From NCBI RefSeq assembly GCF_004769635.1, contig NZ_RQGH01000026.1, positions 124,001 to 188,000 on the forward strand: 64,000 nt of DNA, given 5' to 3'. Positions 1-8,249 of the stretch are shown in pieces (positions within the stretch are counted from its first letter, which is position 1; every line of letters begins with the position of its first letter). The translations under genes and the position numbers were made by a program. A model generated the notes under the pieces. The model saw nothing but the letters and a program-made list of their open reading frames with translations, did not search any database and was not told where the DNA came from. The stretch is from Leptospira jelokensis (lineage in GTDB: Bacteria > Spirochaetota > Leptospiria > Leptospirales > Leptospiraceae).

Positions 1-1
1 T

Positions 2-154
2 ACAGGGAAACGAATCGAATCGCATAACCATGTGCATACGAGTATTGGCCCGGGATCGGCCTTTGAATTTGCTTTGTATCTATTAGAATTATTCGAAGGG
101 AAAACGGTGATGGAAACTGTGAAACAAGGACTACAACTCCCTCATTCCGATTGA
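2..154 (+). CDS. DJ-1/PfpI family protein, C-terminal end (partial)
   Basis: Only the last 50 codons are inside the window; the frame is open from base 2 to the TGA at 152-154. The residues HTSIGPGSAFEFALYLLELF match the conserved C-terminal segment of the DJ-1/PfpI (YajL/ThiJ) family, where a G-P-G-(S/T)-A-x-E-F helix packs near the active-site cysteine. The cysteine itself lies outside the window, so activity (glyoxalase/deglycase, chaperone or protease-like) cannot be judged. Its tail overlaps the tail of the convergent STAS gene by 13 bp. Confidence 0.75.
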   Translation, partial: TGKRIESHNHVHTSIGPGSAFEFALYLLELFEGKTVMETVKQGLQLPHSD

Positions 155-501
155 GAATTCCTTTCATTGATGAGCGACTGCACTGCCATCGCTTCTGTTT
201 CAAACACTTCTAAGTGGCTTTCCATCCCTGTCATTTTGAAAACTTTAGCAACTGATCCATGAACACTGCAAACTTTCAAATTTCCATGGTATTTTTTAAG
301 TTTGTACATGGCAGTCACGAGGGTTCCAATCCCAGAGCTATCCATAAAGGGAACCTTTTCTAAATTCACCACGATTTCATATTGGTGTTTGCGCATTTTC
401 TCATCTAAAATATCTTTCAATTCTTTTGCGTTGTACAAGTCGACTTCACCTTCAATGGTGATAACGACTACTTGATGAGATGACGTTTCGTGGATGACCA
501 T
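142..501 (-). CDS. STAS-domain anti-sigma factor antagonist
   Basis: A 119-residue single-domain protein of the SpoIIAA/RsbV type. In this family the STAS protein binds and inactivates an anti-sigma kinase until it is phosphorylated on a conserved serine; a PP2C phosphatase reverses this. The conserved site is visible as M-D-S-S-G-I-G around residues 53-59, with Ser56 at the position phosphorylated in SpoIIAA. It lies 44 bp downstream of the carboxylase gene on the same strand and may be the last gene of that run. A second STAS protein is at 29619. No kinase partner is visible nearby, so the sigma or other pathway it serves is unknown. Confidence 0.88.
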   Translation of the reverse strand: MVIHETSSHQVVVITIEGEVDLYNAKELKDILDEKMRKHQYEIVVNLEKVPFMDSSGIGTLVTAMYKLKKYHGNLKVCSVHGSVAKVFKMTGMESHLEVFETEAMAVQSLINERNSQSE

Positions 502-545
502 TTGATTTACGTTTGCACCTTAAATGGAAATGAAAAGGAAAAAAA

Positions 546-2147
546 TTACATCCGAAAGACACCAAACGGTTTTCTTTCTTCTTTTCGACGACTTAAAATC
601 GACAATGCCCTTCCTAATACATTCCTTGTATCGGCAGGATCAATGATTCCATCATCCCAAAGTCGTGCAGAGCTGTAAACGGCAGATGATTTTTTTTCAT
701 AATCTTCCAAGATTGGTTTTTTGAATGTGGTTTCTTCCTCAAGGAGAATTTTTTCCCCTGCGGCTTCCTTTTGGTCCTTTTTCACAGTCCACAATACATT
801 GGCTGCTTGTTCCCCACCCATCACTGAAATCCGTGCATTGGGCCACATCCATAAAAATTCTGGAGCAAAGGCACGCCCACACATTCCATAATTCCCTGCT
901 CCATACGATCCACCTGTAACAATTGTTAACTTAGGAACAGTAGTGGTAGAGACTGCGTTCACCATCTTGGCTCCATCACGTGCAATTCCATTGTTTTCGT
1001 ATTTTTTCCCTACCATAAACCCTGTGATGTTTTGTAGGAAAAGTAGAGGGATCCTTCTTTGGTCACAAAGTTCGATGAAGTGTGATGCCTTGAGAGCCGA
1101 CTCAGAAAATAGAACACCATGATTTGCGATGATCCCCACAGGGTATCCGTATATTTCGGCAAAACCAGTGACTATGGTAGTTGCATATAGCTTTTTAAAT
1201 TCATGAAAACGTGACCCGTCCACTAGCCTTGCGATGATTTCTCTTGGATCATAAGATTTACGGGAGTCTCTTTCGATGATTCCATAAATTTCTTCGGCTG
1301 GGTACAAAGGTTCTTCTGTTTCTCTGGCAGAAGTATTTGTTTTGCCATTTAAATTTTTGACGATAGAACGAGTGATTTCCAAAGCATGGAAATCATCTTC
1401 AGCATAGTGATCAGTAACGCCTGATATACGGCAGTGGACATCAGCTCCACCCAATTCTTCACCCGTTACCACCTCTCCTGTTGCCGCTTTGACAAGGGGA
1501 GGACCACCTAAAAAGATTGTACCATTTCCCTTTACAATCACGGATTCGTCGGACATGGCAGGGATATAAGCACCGCCAGCCGTACAAGACCCCATAACAA
1601 CCGCTATTTGAGAGATGCCCTTCGCACTCATCCTTGCTTGGTTAAAAAAGATCCTTCCAAAATGATCTTTGTCTGGAAACACTTCATCTTGCATCGGTAA
1701 AAATGCACCACCTGAATCCACTAAGTAGATACAAGGTAAAAAATTGTTTTCTGCAATTTCCTGGGCACGTATGTGTTTTTTGACAGTAAGTGGGTAATAC
1801 GTTCCCCCTTTGACTGTTGCATCATTGGCAACAATCATACAGTCTATCCCTTCCACCTTTCCTATGCCTGTGATGATTCCAGCTGAAGGTACAGGGTCTG
1901 GGTATACTGCTTCTGCAGCAAGCCCGCAGATTTCCATAAATTCTGTGTTTGCATCAATGAGCTCTGCGATCCTTTCACGTGCAGTGAGTTTTCCTCTAGC
2001 TTTGTGTTTTTCCAAAGCTTTTTTTCCACCACCTAACTTCACTTGTTCGATTGTCTTACGAATTGGAACCAGGGTTTCCAAATATGTCGTCCGATTGGCT
2101 ATAAAATCCGATGACAGGGGATTCACTTTAGAGATCAGTCGTTCCAT
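546..2147 (-). CDS. acyl-CoA carboxylase carboxyltransferase (beta) subunit, methylcrotonyl-CoA carboxylase type
   Basis: A 533-residue carboxyltransferase of the biotin-dependent acyl-CoA carboxylases, which moves CO2 from carboxybiotin to an acyl-CoA. Length and sequence ([12 protein letters not shown] near residue 50, [68 protein letters not shown]) match the MCC-beta branch best. It has both crotonase-fold halves with their oxyanion-hole glycines. The biotin-carboxylase/biotin-carrier alpha subunit is not in this window. Substrate (3-methylcrotonyl-CoA, geranyl-CoA or another acyl-CoA) cannot be fixed from sequence alone. It starts 1 bp after the hydrolase gene ends, implying translational coupling. 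Confidence 0.88.
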   Translation of the reverse strand: MERLISKVNPLSSDFIANRTTYLETLVPIRKTIEQVKLGGGKKALEKHKARGKLTARERIAELIDANTEFMEICGLAAEAVYPDPVPSAGIITGIGKVEGIDCMIVANDATVKGGTYYPLTVKKHIRAQEIAENNFLPCIYLVDSGGAFLPMQDEVFPDKDHFGRIFFNQARMSAKGISQIAVVMGSCTAGGAYIPAMSDESVIVKGNGTIFLGGPPLVKAATGEVVTGEELGGADVHCRISGVTDHYAEDDFHALEITRSIVKNLNGKTNTSARETEEPLYPAEEIYGIIERDSRKSYDPREIIARLVDGSRFHEFKKLYATTIVTGFAEIYGYPVGIIANHGVLFSESALKASHFIELCDQRRIPLLFLQNITGFMVGKKYENNGIARDGAKMVNAVSTTTVPKLTIVTGGSYGAGNYGMCGRAFAPEFLWMWPNARISVMGGEQAANVLWTVKKDQKEAAGEKILLEEETTFKKPILEDYEKKSSAVYSSARLWDDGIIDPADTRNVLGRALSILSRRKEERKPFGVFRM

Positions 2148-2148
2148 A

Positions 2149-3054
2149 TCATTCCTTGTTTTGTTTGTTAAAGTGGAAGGTTTTTGTTTTTTTATGAGAA
2201 AAACTATCTACAAAATAATGGAGTTTTTCGTAAACAACGGTAGGGCATTCTTCCATCGCCAAGTGTTTACAAGGTAAAAAAATCAAACTACTTGTACGAA
2301 GTGTTTCTTTCATGTACTCAGTTTGTTTTGGAGAGATACGGTAGTCCTCTTCCCCAATGTAAATTTGTCTGAGGCCAACAAAATTTTTTGCGCCTTCTTC
2401 AATCTCTCTTAACGCATGTGTAGAACGGTCGACATTCCGAACAAACTCCAAGGTATTTTTTCGATTTTTACCTTCGAATAACAAGTGATACATGGTTCTC
2501 TCCCATTCACTTGTGAAATGATGTGTTTTTTTCACCAAAAACCATTTATAAAAAAATGAAAGGATCGGTGGCCTAAACAAATAGGAAAACATCTCACCAA
2601 TCAGTGGTAAACGTAAGAAATGTAAGGGAAAATAAAATCCAAATTTTGGTAAGTTCATAAACCCACCTAAAATCGACAGAGATTTAAATTGGTTTGCATG
2701 TTCTTTGCAAGCAAAACACAAAATCGGTAAGGCATAATCATAAGCGACAACGTGGACTTTTTTATCACCTACTACTTTTTCCAAAAACGGGGAAAGGTAA
2801 TGAGCTTGAAGTCTATGAGACAAAGGACCATCAGGCCGACTACTGAAACCCATTCCCAAAAAATCTAATGCAATCACACGGTAATGAGTGGATAATAATT
2901 CTACCAGTTTACGATAGTTATAGGAAGTAGTTAAAAAACCAGGTAACAAAAGAATAATTTCATCACCCTTCCCTTCATCTAAATAAAAAAAACTAAGCCC
3001 ATCAATTTCGACTGACTTTCCGGAATTGATATGTGCCTGTAAACTAGGTGTCAT
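2149..3054 (-). CDS. alpha/beta hydrolase, MEST / haloalkane-dehalogenase-like
   Basis: A 301-residue alpha/beta hydrolase. The oxyanion segment [12 protein letters not shown] (residues 37-47) and [17 protein letters not shown] (60-76) closely resemble the MEST/haloalkane-dehalogenase branch. At the nucleophile elbow it reads V-V-A-Y-D-Y-A, so the nucleophile would be Asp106 rather than serine; His264 in K-H-L-A-M-E is the likely catalytic histidine and Glu236/Asp237 a candidate acid. Asp nucleophiles are typical of dehalogenases and epoxide hydrolases. The substrate is unknown. Genes on both sides abut it (3 bp and 1 bp), so it is probably co-transcribed with the GlmU-like and carboxylase genes. 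Confidence 0.8.
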   Translation of the reverse strand: MTPSLQAHINSGKSVEIDGLSFFYLDEGKGDEIILLLPGFLTTSYNYRKLVELLSTHYRVIALDFLGMGFSSRPDGPLSHRLQAHYLSPFLEKVVGDKKVHVVAYDYALPILCFACKEHANQFKSLSILGGFMNLPKFGFYFPLHFLRLPLIGEMFSYLFRPPILSFFYKWFLVKKTHHFTSEWERTMYHLLFEGKNRKNTLEFVRNVDRSTHALREIEEGAKNFVGLRQIYIGEEDYRISPKQTEYMKETLRTSSLIFLPCKHLAMEECPTVVYEKLHYFVDSFSHKKTKTFHFNKQNKE

Positions 3055-3057
3055 GTT

Positions 3058-4089
3058 TCACTCCGTAACCTTTCCATATAATTTTCGAAGGTAGAGGTCT
3101 TCAAATTCAAATAAATTCATACTACGACGAGCCATGATTTTTTTTGTATCAAACAAAAACTCTTCTAACCGATAACGGCCACCAGGTTTGATCCATGTAA
3201 ATGCTGGCACATAACCTTGGATTCTGGATTCTACAACATTACTCGCGATATCAAAAACAGTCCCTGTGTTTGCCATCACACCAATCGCTAATTTGGTAAA
3301 GGGACCAATGATGGATCCAAATTTAATGGTCCCAGTATTAACGATAGATTCACCTATTTTTAGTTTAACGATTCCATAATTATTTTTAAGATCACTAGTA
3401 GTCGACAAAGCTCCTAAATTGACCCAATTGGAAACAAAGCTATGGCCCAAAAAACCTTCATGGTGTTTGTTGGTGAAATCTAAAATGATAGAATTTTCTA
3501 CTTCACCGCCAATGCGACATTGGTTTCCAATCAGAGTTCCACCTGTGATGCGAGCATTGTCAATCTGGCTATTTTTTCCGATAAATAACGGGCCTTCCAA
3601 AAAGCTAAAGGAAGAAATTTTCACACCATCTTCCACAAGGATGGGACCATGTGTGGTATCAAAAACAACACCTGGATACACTGTCGCACCAGGATGGATG
3701 TATAAATGTTTGTCTTTTCCAACGATATGGAATCCAGATTGTTTTGCTTTGTACTTTTGACGGAACCGTTTCCATTCTTTTTCAACATTGAGAGTGTCTT
3801 CGATGATGGAAGTAACTGTTCCTAATAATTCCCAAGGCAAAAAGGAATCAGAACTATAAATGGAATCATAGGATTCTAGTGTTGCTGGAAACACATGAGG
3901 ATAACGATTAAAAATTAAAGTTTCAAAATCAGGACTTGGGCCTTTGTAAAAGATTTTGGCACCAGGGTACTTCCTTTCCAACTTTTCAAGTAAGGACATA
4001 CCTCCCAAGTTCCATTCAAAAAAAGAATGGAACCTTGAAAGTGGTTCTAAAGCAGAATTTCGTTTTGAATCATCTAATAGGAGATTCAC
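3058..4089 (-). CDS. GlmU-like left-handed beta-helix protein (putative sugar nucleotidyltransferase)
   Basis: A 343-residue protein. Residues about 125-310 carry hexapeptide-type repeats (IHPGATVYPGVVFDTTHGPI, LFIGKNSQIDNARITGG, LIGNQCRIGGEVENSII) and the segment F-L-G-H-S-F-V-S-N-W-V-N-L-G-A, which resembles the acetyltransferase half of GlmU. The N-terminal part keeps a reduced domain (residues 1-110) lacking the usual G-x-G-T-x-M nucleotide-binding signature, so uridylyltransferase activity is doubtful. It matches proteins annotated as 'GlmU family' in Bacteroidetes and spirochaetes. It lies directly downstream of glmS and glmM, which supports a role in making UDP-GlcNAc or a related UDP-sugar. 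The assignment to a reaction is inference. Confidence 0.75.
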   Translation of the reverse strand: MNLLLDDSKRNSALEPLSRFHSFFEWNLGGMSLLEKLERKYPGAKIFYKGPSPDFETLIFNRYPHVFPATLESYDSIYSSDSFLPWELLGTVTSIIEDTLNVEKEWKRFRQKYKAKQSGFHIVGKDKHLYIHPGATVYPGVVFDTTHGPILVEDGVKISSFSFLEGPLFIGKNSQIDNARITGGTLIGNQCRIGGEVENSIILDFTNKHHEGFLGHSFVSNWVNLGALSTTSDLKNNYGIVKLKIGESIVNTGTIKFGSIIGPFTKLAIGVMANTGTVFDIASNVVESRIQGYVPAFTWIKPGGRYRLEEFLFDTKKIMARRSMNLFEFEDLYLRKLYGKVTE

Positions 4090-4092
4090 AAA

Positions 4093-5928
4093 TCACTCCA
4101 CAGTAACCGATTTTGCTAAATTCCTAGGTTGGTCCACATTGCATCCCCTAAGAATTGCTATGTGGTATGATAATAACTGCAGTGGGATCACTGCCAGTAA
4201 TGGCACAAGTGCATCTGCCGTTTTTGGAATTTCAAAGGTATAATCTGCCATTCCTTTGATTTCGGTATCACCTTCTGTAACGATTGCGATGACTTTTCCT
4301 TTTCTCGCTTTCACTTCCTGGATATTGGAGATCACTTTTTCGTAAGAGCCATCTTTTGTTGCGATGAATACAACAGGCATATCTTCATCAATGAGAGCAA
4401 TTGGACCATGTTTCATTTCTGCAGCTGGGTATCCTTCCGCATGGATGTAAGAAATTTCTTTTAATTTCAAAGCACCTTCTAATGCGACTGGGAAGTTAAA
4501 TCCTCGTCCCAAATAAAGGAAGTTAGATGCTCTATAAAAATGTTCAGAAATATTTCTGATTTCTTCATCTTTGGTTAGAATTTTGGCAACTTTGTCGGGG
4601 ATAGAATCTAATTCTAATAATAATGTTTGGTAGTCAGAAAGAGAAATCGATCCTCTCTTTAATCCTAAATAAAGTGCCATCATTGTTAAAATTGTGACTT
4701 GGGAAGTGAATGCTTTTGTTGATGCAACTCCGATCTCAGGACCTGCATGCAAATAGGCACCCGCATGTGAAGCACGTGCAATGGAAGAACCAACCACATT
4801 ACATACTCCAAAAATCAATGCTCCTTTGGACTTAGCAAGTTCGATGGCAGCAAGTGTATCTGCAGTTTCACCAGACTGAGAAACCGCAATGACAACATCA
4901 CGTTCGGTCACGATGGGATTACGGTAACGAAATTCAGATGCATATTCCACTTCTGTGGGAATTCGCGCAAGGTCTTCAAACAAATACTCACCAATAAGTC
5001 CTGCGTGCCAAGAAGTCCCACATCCAACTAAAATCAATCGATCTGCATTCAAAAATCGATTGAGGTATTGATTGATCCCACTTAAGAACAAATGGTGTTC
5101 CCGTGATACCAATCGACCACGCATCGCATCGCGAACAGATTTGGGTTGTTCAAAAATTTCTTTTAACATAAAGTGTGGGTAACCACCTTTCTCTATGTCT
5201 TCCAAATCCAATTCTAGTTTTTGAATGAATGGAGTTTTGGTTACGTTTTCTAAATTTTTAACAACAAGACTTCCTTCTTTGATGATGGCCATCTCTTGGT
5301 CATTGAGGTAAGTGACATTATTCGTGTATTCAATGATAGGTGTCGCATCTGAAGCAACGAAGTATTCATCTTCACCAATTCCAATTACAAGTGGTGATCC
5401 TTTTCTTGCGGCAATCATACTTCTTTCATTGTCTTTTGAAAGTACGACGATCGCATATGCTCCAACCACTTCATTTAAAGCCAAACGTACGGCTTCATCA
5501 ATTGAACAATTATTTTGCTTTTTAATTTCTTCGATTAAATGGACAAGGACTTCTGAGTCGGTATCAGACTTAAACTTATGGCCACTACTTTCTAATTCTT
5601 TTTTGATGGATCCATAATTTTCAATGATCCCATTGTGGATGATTGCGAGACTTCCATCAGAACTAGTATGTGGGTGCGCATTACGATCGTTTGGTTCACC
5701 GTGTGTTGCCCAACGAGTGTGCCCAATTCCAAGGCTAGCTTCTAATTTTCGATTGCCAATTTCTGTTTCTAAATCAGCAACCTTGCCCTTTTTTTTAACG
5801 ATTTCCAATCCACCATTTAACAATGCTACTCCGGCACTATCATAACCACGGTATTCTAATCGTTTGAGTCCTTTGATGATGACGGGGAGAGCTTCTCTCT
5901 TACCTAAATATCCTACGATTCCACACAT
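4093..5928 (-). CDS. glmS: glutamine--fructose-6-phosphate aminotransferase (isomerizing)
   Basis: A 611-residue GlmS, the usual length. It makes glucosamine-6-phosphate from fructose-6-phosphate and glutamine, the entry step to UDP-GlcNAc. After Met removal Cys2 (M-C-G-I-V-G-Y) is the N-terminal nucleophile of the glutaminase domain (about 1-240), with R-L-E-Y-R-G-Y-D-S-A-G and GHTRWATHGEP visible. Two SIS sugar-isomerase domains follow (GCGTSWHAG, SQSGETADT, and a second domain with LGRGFNFPVALEGALKLKEI), and the end DQPRNLAKSVTVE is typical. Its start lies inside the end of the phosphomutase gene (16-bp overlap), indicating co-translation. No glmS-ribozyme-like leader is possible because the upstream sequence is coding. 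Confidence 0.97.
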   Translation of the reverse strand: MCGIVGYLGKREALPVIIKGLKRLEYRGYDSAGVALLNGGLEIVKKKGKVADLETEIGNRKLEASLGIGHTRWATHGEPNDRNAHPHTSSDGSLAIIHNGIIENYGSIKKELESSGHKFKSDTDSEVLVHLIEEIKKQNNCSIDEAVRLALNEVVGAYAIVVLSKDNERSMIAARKGSPLVIGIGEDEYFVASDATPIIEYTNNVTYLNDQEMAIIKEGSLVVKNLENVTKTPFIQKLELDLEDIEKGGYPHFMLKEIFEQPKSVRDAMRGRLVSREHHLFLSGINQYLNRFLNADRLILVGCGTSWHAGLIGEYLFEDLARIPTEVEYASEFRYRNPIVTERDVVIAVSQSGETADTLAAIELAKSKGALIFGVCNVVGSSIARASHAGAYLHAGPEIGVASTKAFTSQVTILTMMALYLGLKRGSISLSDYQTLLLELDSIPDKVAKILTKDEEIRNISEHFYRASNFLYLGRGFNFPVALEGALKLKEISYIHAEGYPAAEMKHGPIALIDEDMPVVFIATKDGSYEKVISNIQEVKARKGKVIAIVTEGDTEIKGMADYTFEIPKTADALVPLLAVIPLQLLSYHIAILRGCNVDQPRNLAKSVTVE

Positions 5929-7289
5929 TGTTTTACCCTCTTTAAGGTAGATTCCAAATCAGTTTGGGACTTTGTTTCTGTAATGACACGAAAGATTGGT
6001 TCCGTATTCGAAGGGCGTATGTGGATCCAAGAATCAGATACATACATCCACAACCCATCTTTTTCGGAAATGAGTTTCGGAGAAAACTCAGATGTAAATT
6101 TTTCATATAAACTTTGTAACGACATACCTTTTGCCAAAGGAAACGATTGTTTGTCCATATATAGGTTTGGCAACTCATCCATCAGTTCATCAATGGACTT
6201 TCCAGTTTCTGCCATAACGTTTAGGATATGTGCAATCCCTGAGAGTGTATCCCGTCCAAAAGAAGGGATATTGGGATCAATCACCCCACCATTCCCTTCG
6301 CCACCAAACACTGACTTGGTTCTAATCATTTCTTCGACAACGTTTGCTTCACCGACTTTACTGCGGATCACTTCGCAACCAAATCGAGAAGCCACTTCTT
6401 CGTTTAAAAAACTAGTAGAAAGGTTAACCACAACCTTTGATTTTTTCTTGGAGTTTGTGAGTACGTTCAAAAGCGCCAAGGGAAGGGTATACTCTTCTGA
6501 AATGGCTCCCCGTTTGGGAGTGAATAAAACCAATCTGTCTGCGTCTGGGTCGAGTGCAAAACCAATACTTGCTTTTGATTTTTTAAAACTAGGTTCAACC
6601 GTCTTTAAAGCGGCAGCCGTTGGTTCGGGTGGCCTCGGAAAGGTTCCATCCGGATTACAATTGTGTGAGATTACCTTACAGCCTAACATCTGTAAAAACT
6701 TTGGAACTACGTATGATCCAGCTCCACCCACTGCATCCACAAAAACAGTAAACTTTTTCTTTTTGATTTTGTTTACATTCACTCGTTTTAAAACTGAAGA
6801 CAAATGGAGGTCGATATAATCTTCTCCCGAATCGATATAACCTTTTGGAGATACAAGTTCTTTGGTAAAGGATCCTGACTGGAGGATGGATAGAAGTTTT
6901 TGGTTTTCTTCGGCAGAAAAGAAAAATCCTTTTTTGGAAATAAATTTAAATGCGTTCCACTCCATCGGATTGTGAGAAGCAGAAATCATAATCCCACCAT
7001 TTGCTTTTGCCAAATTCACGACTGCCTTTGTTGTGGGAGTCGGAACAAGGCCCAATGTTAAAACGGAAGATCCAGAAGCTAACAAGGCAGAGGTGAGAAG
7101 CGATTCTAAATAAGGACCACTTGGTCTTGAGTCCCGACCAACCACAACCGTGCCACCGTTCATCATGGTTGCGAAGGATTTAGAGAAAGCAAGTGCCTCT
7201 TCCAATCCAAATCCTTGTGTGATTTTACCCCGAACACCGGAGATGGAAATCATAAGAGAGGACAGATCATACTCTTTAGTAAAATGCAT
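5913..7289 (-). CDS. glmM: phosphoglucosamine mutase (archaeal-like GlmM / phosphohexomutase)
   Basis: A 458-residue alpha-D-phosphohexomutase. The phosphoserine loop I-S-A-S-H-N-P places the catalytic serine at Ser105; the metal site is D-P-D-A-D-R; the sugar-specificity loop reads G-E-G-N-G-G-V-I-D-P; and the phosphate-binding loop is R-P-S-N-T-E-P. The GEGNGG loop is what archaeal and some bacterial phosphoglucosamine mutases carry. Overlap with glmS makes glucosamine-6-P to glucosamine-1-P conversion the most likely job, though a phosphoglucomutase or phosphomannomutase role is not excluded. It is the first gene of the minus-strand run, with about 100 bp to tRNA-Val upstream. An alternative start at Met13 would leave the fold complete. 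Confidence 0.82.
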   Translation of the reverse strand: MHFTKEYDLSSLMISISGVRGKITQGFGLEEALAFSKSFATMMNGGTVVVGRDSRPSGPYLESLLTSALLASGSSVLTLGLVPTPTTKAVVNLAKANGGIMISASHNPMEWNAFKFISKKGFFFSAEENQKLLSILQSGSFTKELVSPKGYIDSGEDYIDLHLSSVLKRVNVNKIKKKKFTVFVDAVGGAGSYVVPKFLQMLGCKVISHNCNPDGTFPRPPEPTAAALKTVEPSFKKSKASIGFALDPDADRLVLFTPKRGAISEEYTLPLALLNVLTNSKKKSKVVVNLSTSFLNEEVASRFGCEVIRSKVGEANVVEEMIRTKSVFGGEGNGGVIDPNIPSFGRDTLSGIAHILNVMAETGKSIDELMDELPNLYMDKQSFPLAKGMSLQSLYEKFTSEFSPKLISEKDGLWMYVSDSWIHIRPSNTEPIFRVITETKSQTDLESTLKRVKQCVES

Positions 7290-7392
7290 ACAATACGATC
7301 AAGGCTCTTGGATTCGCACTGTAAGTCTATCTTTTTGCTTTGTGCGAACTGTTTGTGAAAGGGAAATCAGTATAGAATGAAGGCAAACGGTT

Positions 7393-7465
7393 TGGGCGAT
7401 GACAGGATTGAACTGCCGACCCGCTGCTTGTAAGGCAGCTGCTCTCCCAGCTGAGCTAATCGCCC
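7393..7465 (-). tRNA. tRNA-Val (anticodon TAC)
   Basis: A complete cloverleaf reads on the minus strand: 7-bp acceptor GGGCGAT/ATCGCCC, D-arm GCTC..GAGC, anticodon stem GCTGC/GCAGC with loop CTTACAA (anticodon TAC) and a normal TTCAA-type T-loop. The discriminator base is A. CCA is not encoded. It sits alone between rpsT and glmM. Confidence 0.96.
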
Positions 7466-7519
7466 GTTGTTATGACCAGTAAACTAGGTGTTCGAATTCT
7501 GTAAATGAGAAATAGAAAT

Positions 7520-7543
7520 AAAAAAGGCCACTCGATGGTGGCC
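7520..7543 (-). terminator. intrinsic terminator of rpsT
   Basis: On the minus strand a perfect 6-bp stem GGCCAC/GTGGCC (7538-7543 with 7526-7531, 6-nt loop) is followed by an uninterrupted run of T's (A's at 7520-7525 on the plus strand). It lies 26 bp after the rpsT stop codon. Confidence 0.85.
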
Positions 7544-7569
7544 TCATTCCTAGGAGTTAAATGCGATTG

Positions 7570-7845
7570 TTAGGCGGCTTTTGCTTCAATGGAATTGATG
7601 CGAAGTGCCATACGGGATTTTTTACGATCTGCATTTTTTTTGTGGATGAGTTTTGTTTTTGCAGCTCGATCCAATTTAGAAGAAAGTTTTGAAAATACGG
7701 ACAATGCTTCCGTTTTGTCGCCAGATTTGATGGCTTTGATGAGAAGGCGTGCGTAGGTACGTAATTCGCTACGGTCTTCTCCATTTCGCTCTTTTCTACG
7801 AGCAGTTCTACGGATGTCTTTTTTAGATGATTTTAAATTAGCCAA
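7570..7845 (-). CDS. rpsT: 30S ribosomal protein S20
   Basis: A 91-residue, strongly basic protein with the S20 signature MANLKSSKKDIRRTARRKER and a helical K/R-rich body; the length is typical. S20 binds 16S rRNA early in small-subunit assembly. The start codon is TTG (plus-strand 7843-7845), with AGGGGA about 6 nt upstream as a fair ribosome binding site; the next residues A-N-L-K-S-S-K-K fix this start. E. coli rpsT also uses UUG and is autoregulated at translation. A 10-bp inverted repeat covers this start (see separate feature). A clear terminator follows. Confidence 0.97.
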   Translation of the reverse strand: MANLKSSKKDIRRTARRKERNGEDRSELRTYARLLIKAIKSGDKTEALSVFSKLSSKLDRAAKTKLIHKKNADRKKSRMALRINSIEAKAA

Positions 7846-7943
7846 GGAATGTCCCCTATGAGGAATTTTTACTTATCTTTTGAGTACCACTCTGCCGGTC
7901 AAGGCGAAAGAGAAAAAAATGAGTACCAAATGGCATTCCTTGG
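7842..7943. repeat. 10-bp inverted repeat spanning the rpsT start codon and the rpsT/7965 divergent leader
   Basis: CCAAGGAATG at 7842-7851 and its exact reverse complement CATTCCTTGG at 7934-7943 are 82 bp apart. The proximal arm contains the TTG start codon of rpsT. If rpsT mRNA begins upstream of 7943, the two arms could pair and hide the start. A shorter direct repeat, GAGTACCA, occurs at 7880 and 7921. Confidence 0.6.
7874..7902 (-). promoter_or_regulatory. rpsT: candidate promoter of rpsT
   Basis: On the minus strand TTGACC (7902-7897) is followed after 17 nt by AAGATA (7879-7874). The -35 box is good and the -10 box poor. If used, the leader would be about 20 nt and would not include the distal arm of the inverted repeat. 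Confidence 0.3.
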
Positions 7944-7964
7944 ACCTCCTCAGGTGGAGGGACT

Positions 7965-8249
7965 ATGTTTTCTGCACTCATTTGGATTGATTCCGAACTC
8001 TACAAGATCTTGACCGAGCGCCACCTCGACATCGGCCTTGTGGTGAAAATGGCTATTTTGTCTCTCAAATTGGAAGGATTAGAAGTAGGACACTACCCGC
8101 AAGGGGAGCTCGGCCACTATGAACGATTGGAACTCTCACGGTATGATTTTTTTACCTTAAGCCTCATTTCTCGGGAGAAGGAAGTTGACCCGAACGTATT
8201 ACTCTCATATGCTTTCACAGAAGCTTTATTGGAAATTTTGCGACTGTGA
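7965..8249 (+). CDS. conserved-looking hypothetical protein, 94 aa
   Basis: I do not recognise this family. The 94-residue product begins MFSALIWIDSELYKILTERH and looks mixed alpha/beta and soluble, without a signal peptide or membrane segment. A good ribosome binding site (GGAGGG) lies 4-9 bp before the ATG. It starts a tight plus-strand cluster: its TGA overlaps the GTG start of the next gene. The cluster ends with a thiolase-like protein, but nothing ties this protein to lipid metabolism. It is divergent from rpsT. Confidence 0.75.
   Translation: MFSALIWIDSELYKILTERHLDIGLVVKMAILSLKLEGLEVGHYPQGELGHYERLELSRYDFFTLSLISREKEVDPNVLLSYAFTEALLEILRL

Noticed and set aside
5983..6819. Long plus-strand ORF of 278 codons antisense to glmM
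   Set aside because: Full-length overlap with a well-supported gene and low-complexity shadow-type composition.
4093..7289. glmS ribozyme upstream of glmS
   Set aside because: The upstream sequence is coding for the mutase, which overlaps glmS by 16 bp, leaving no leader.
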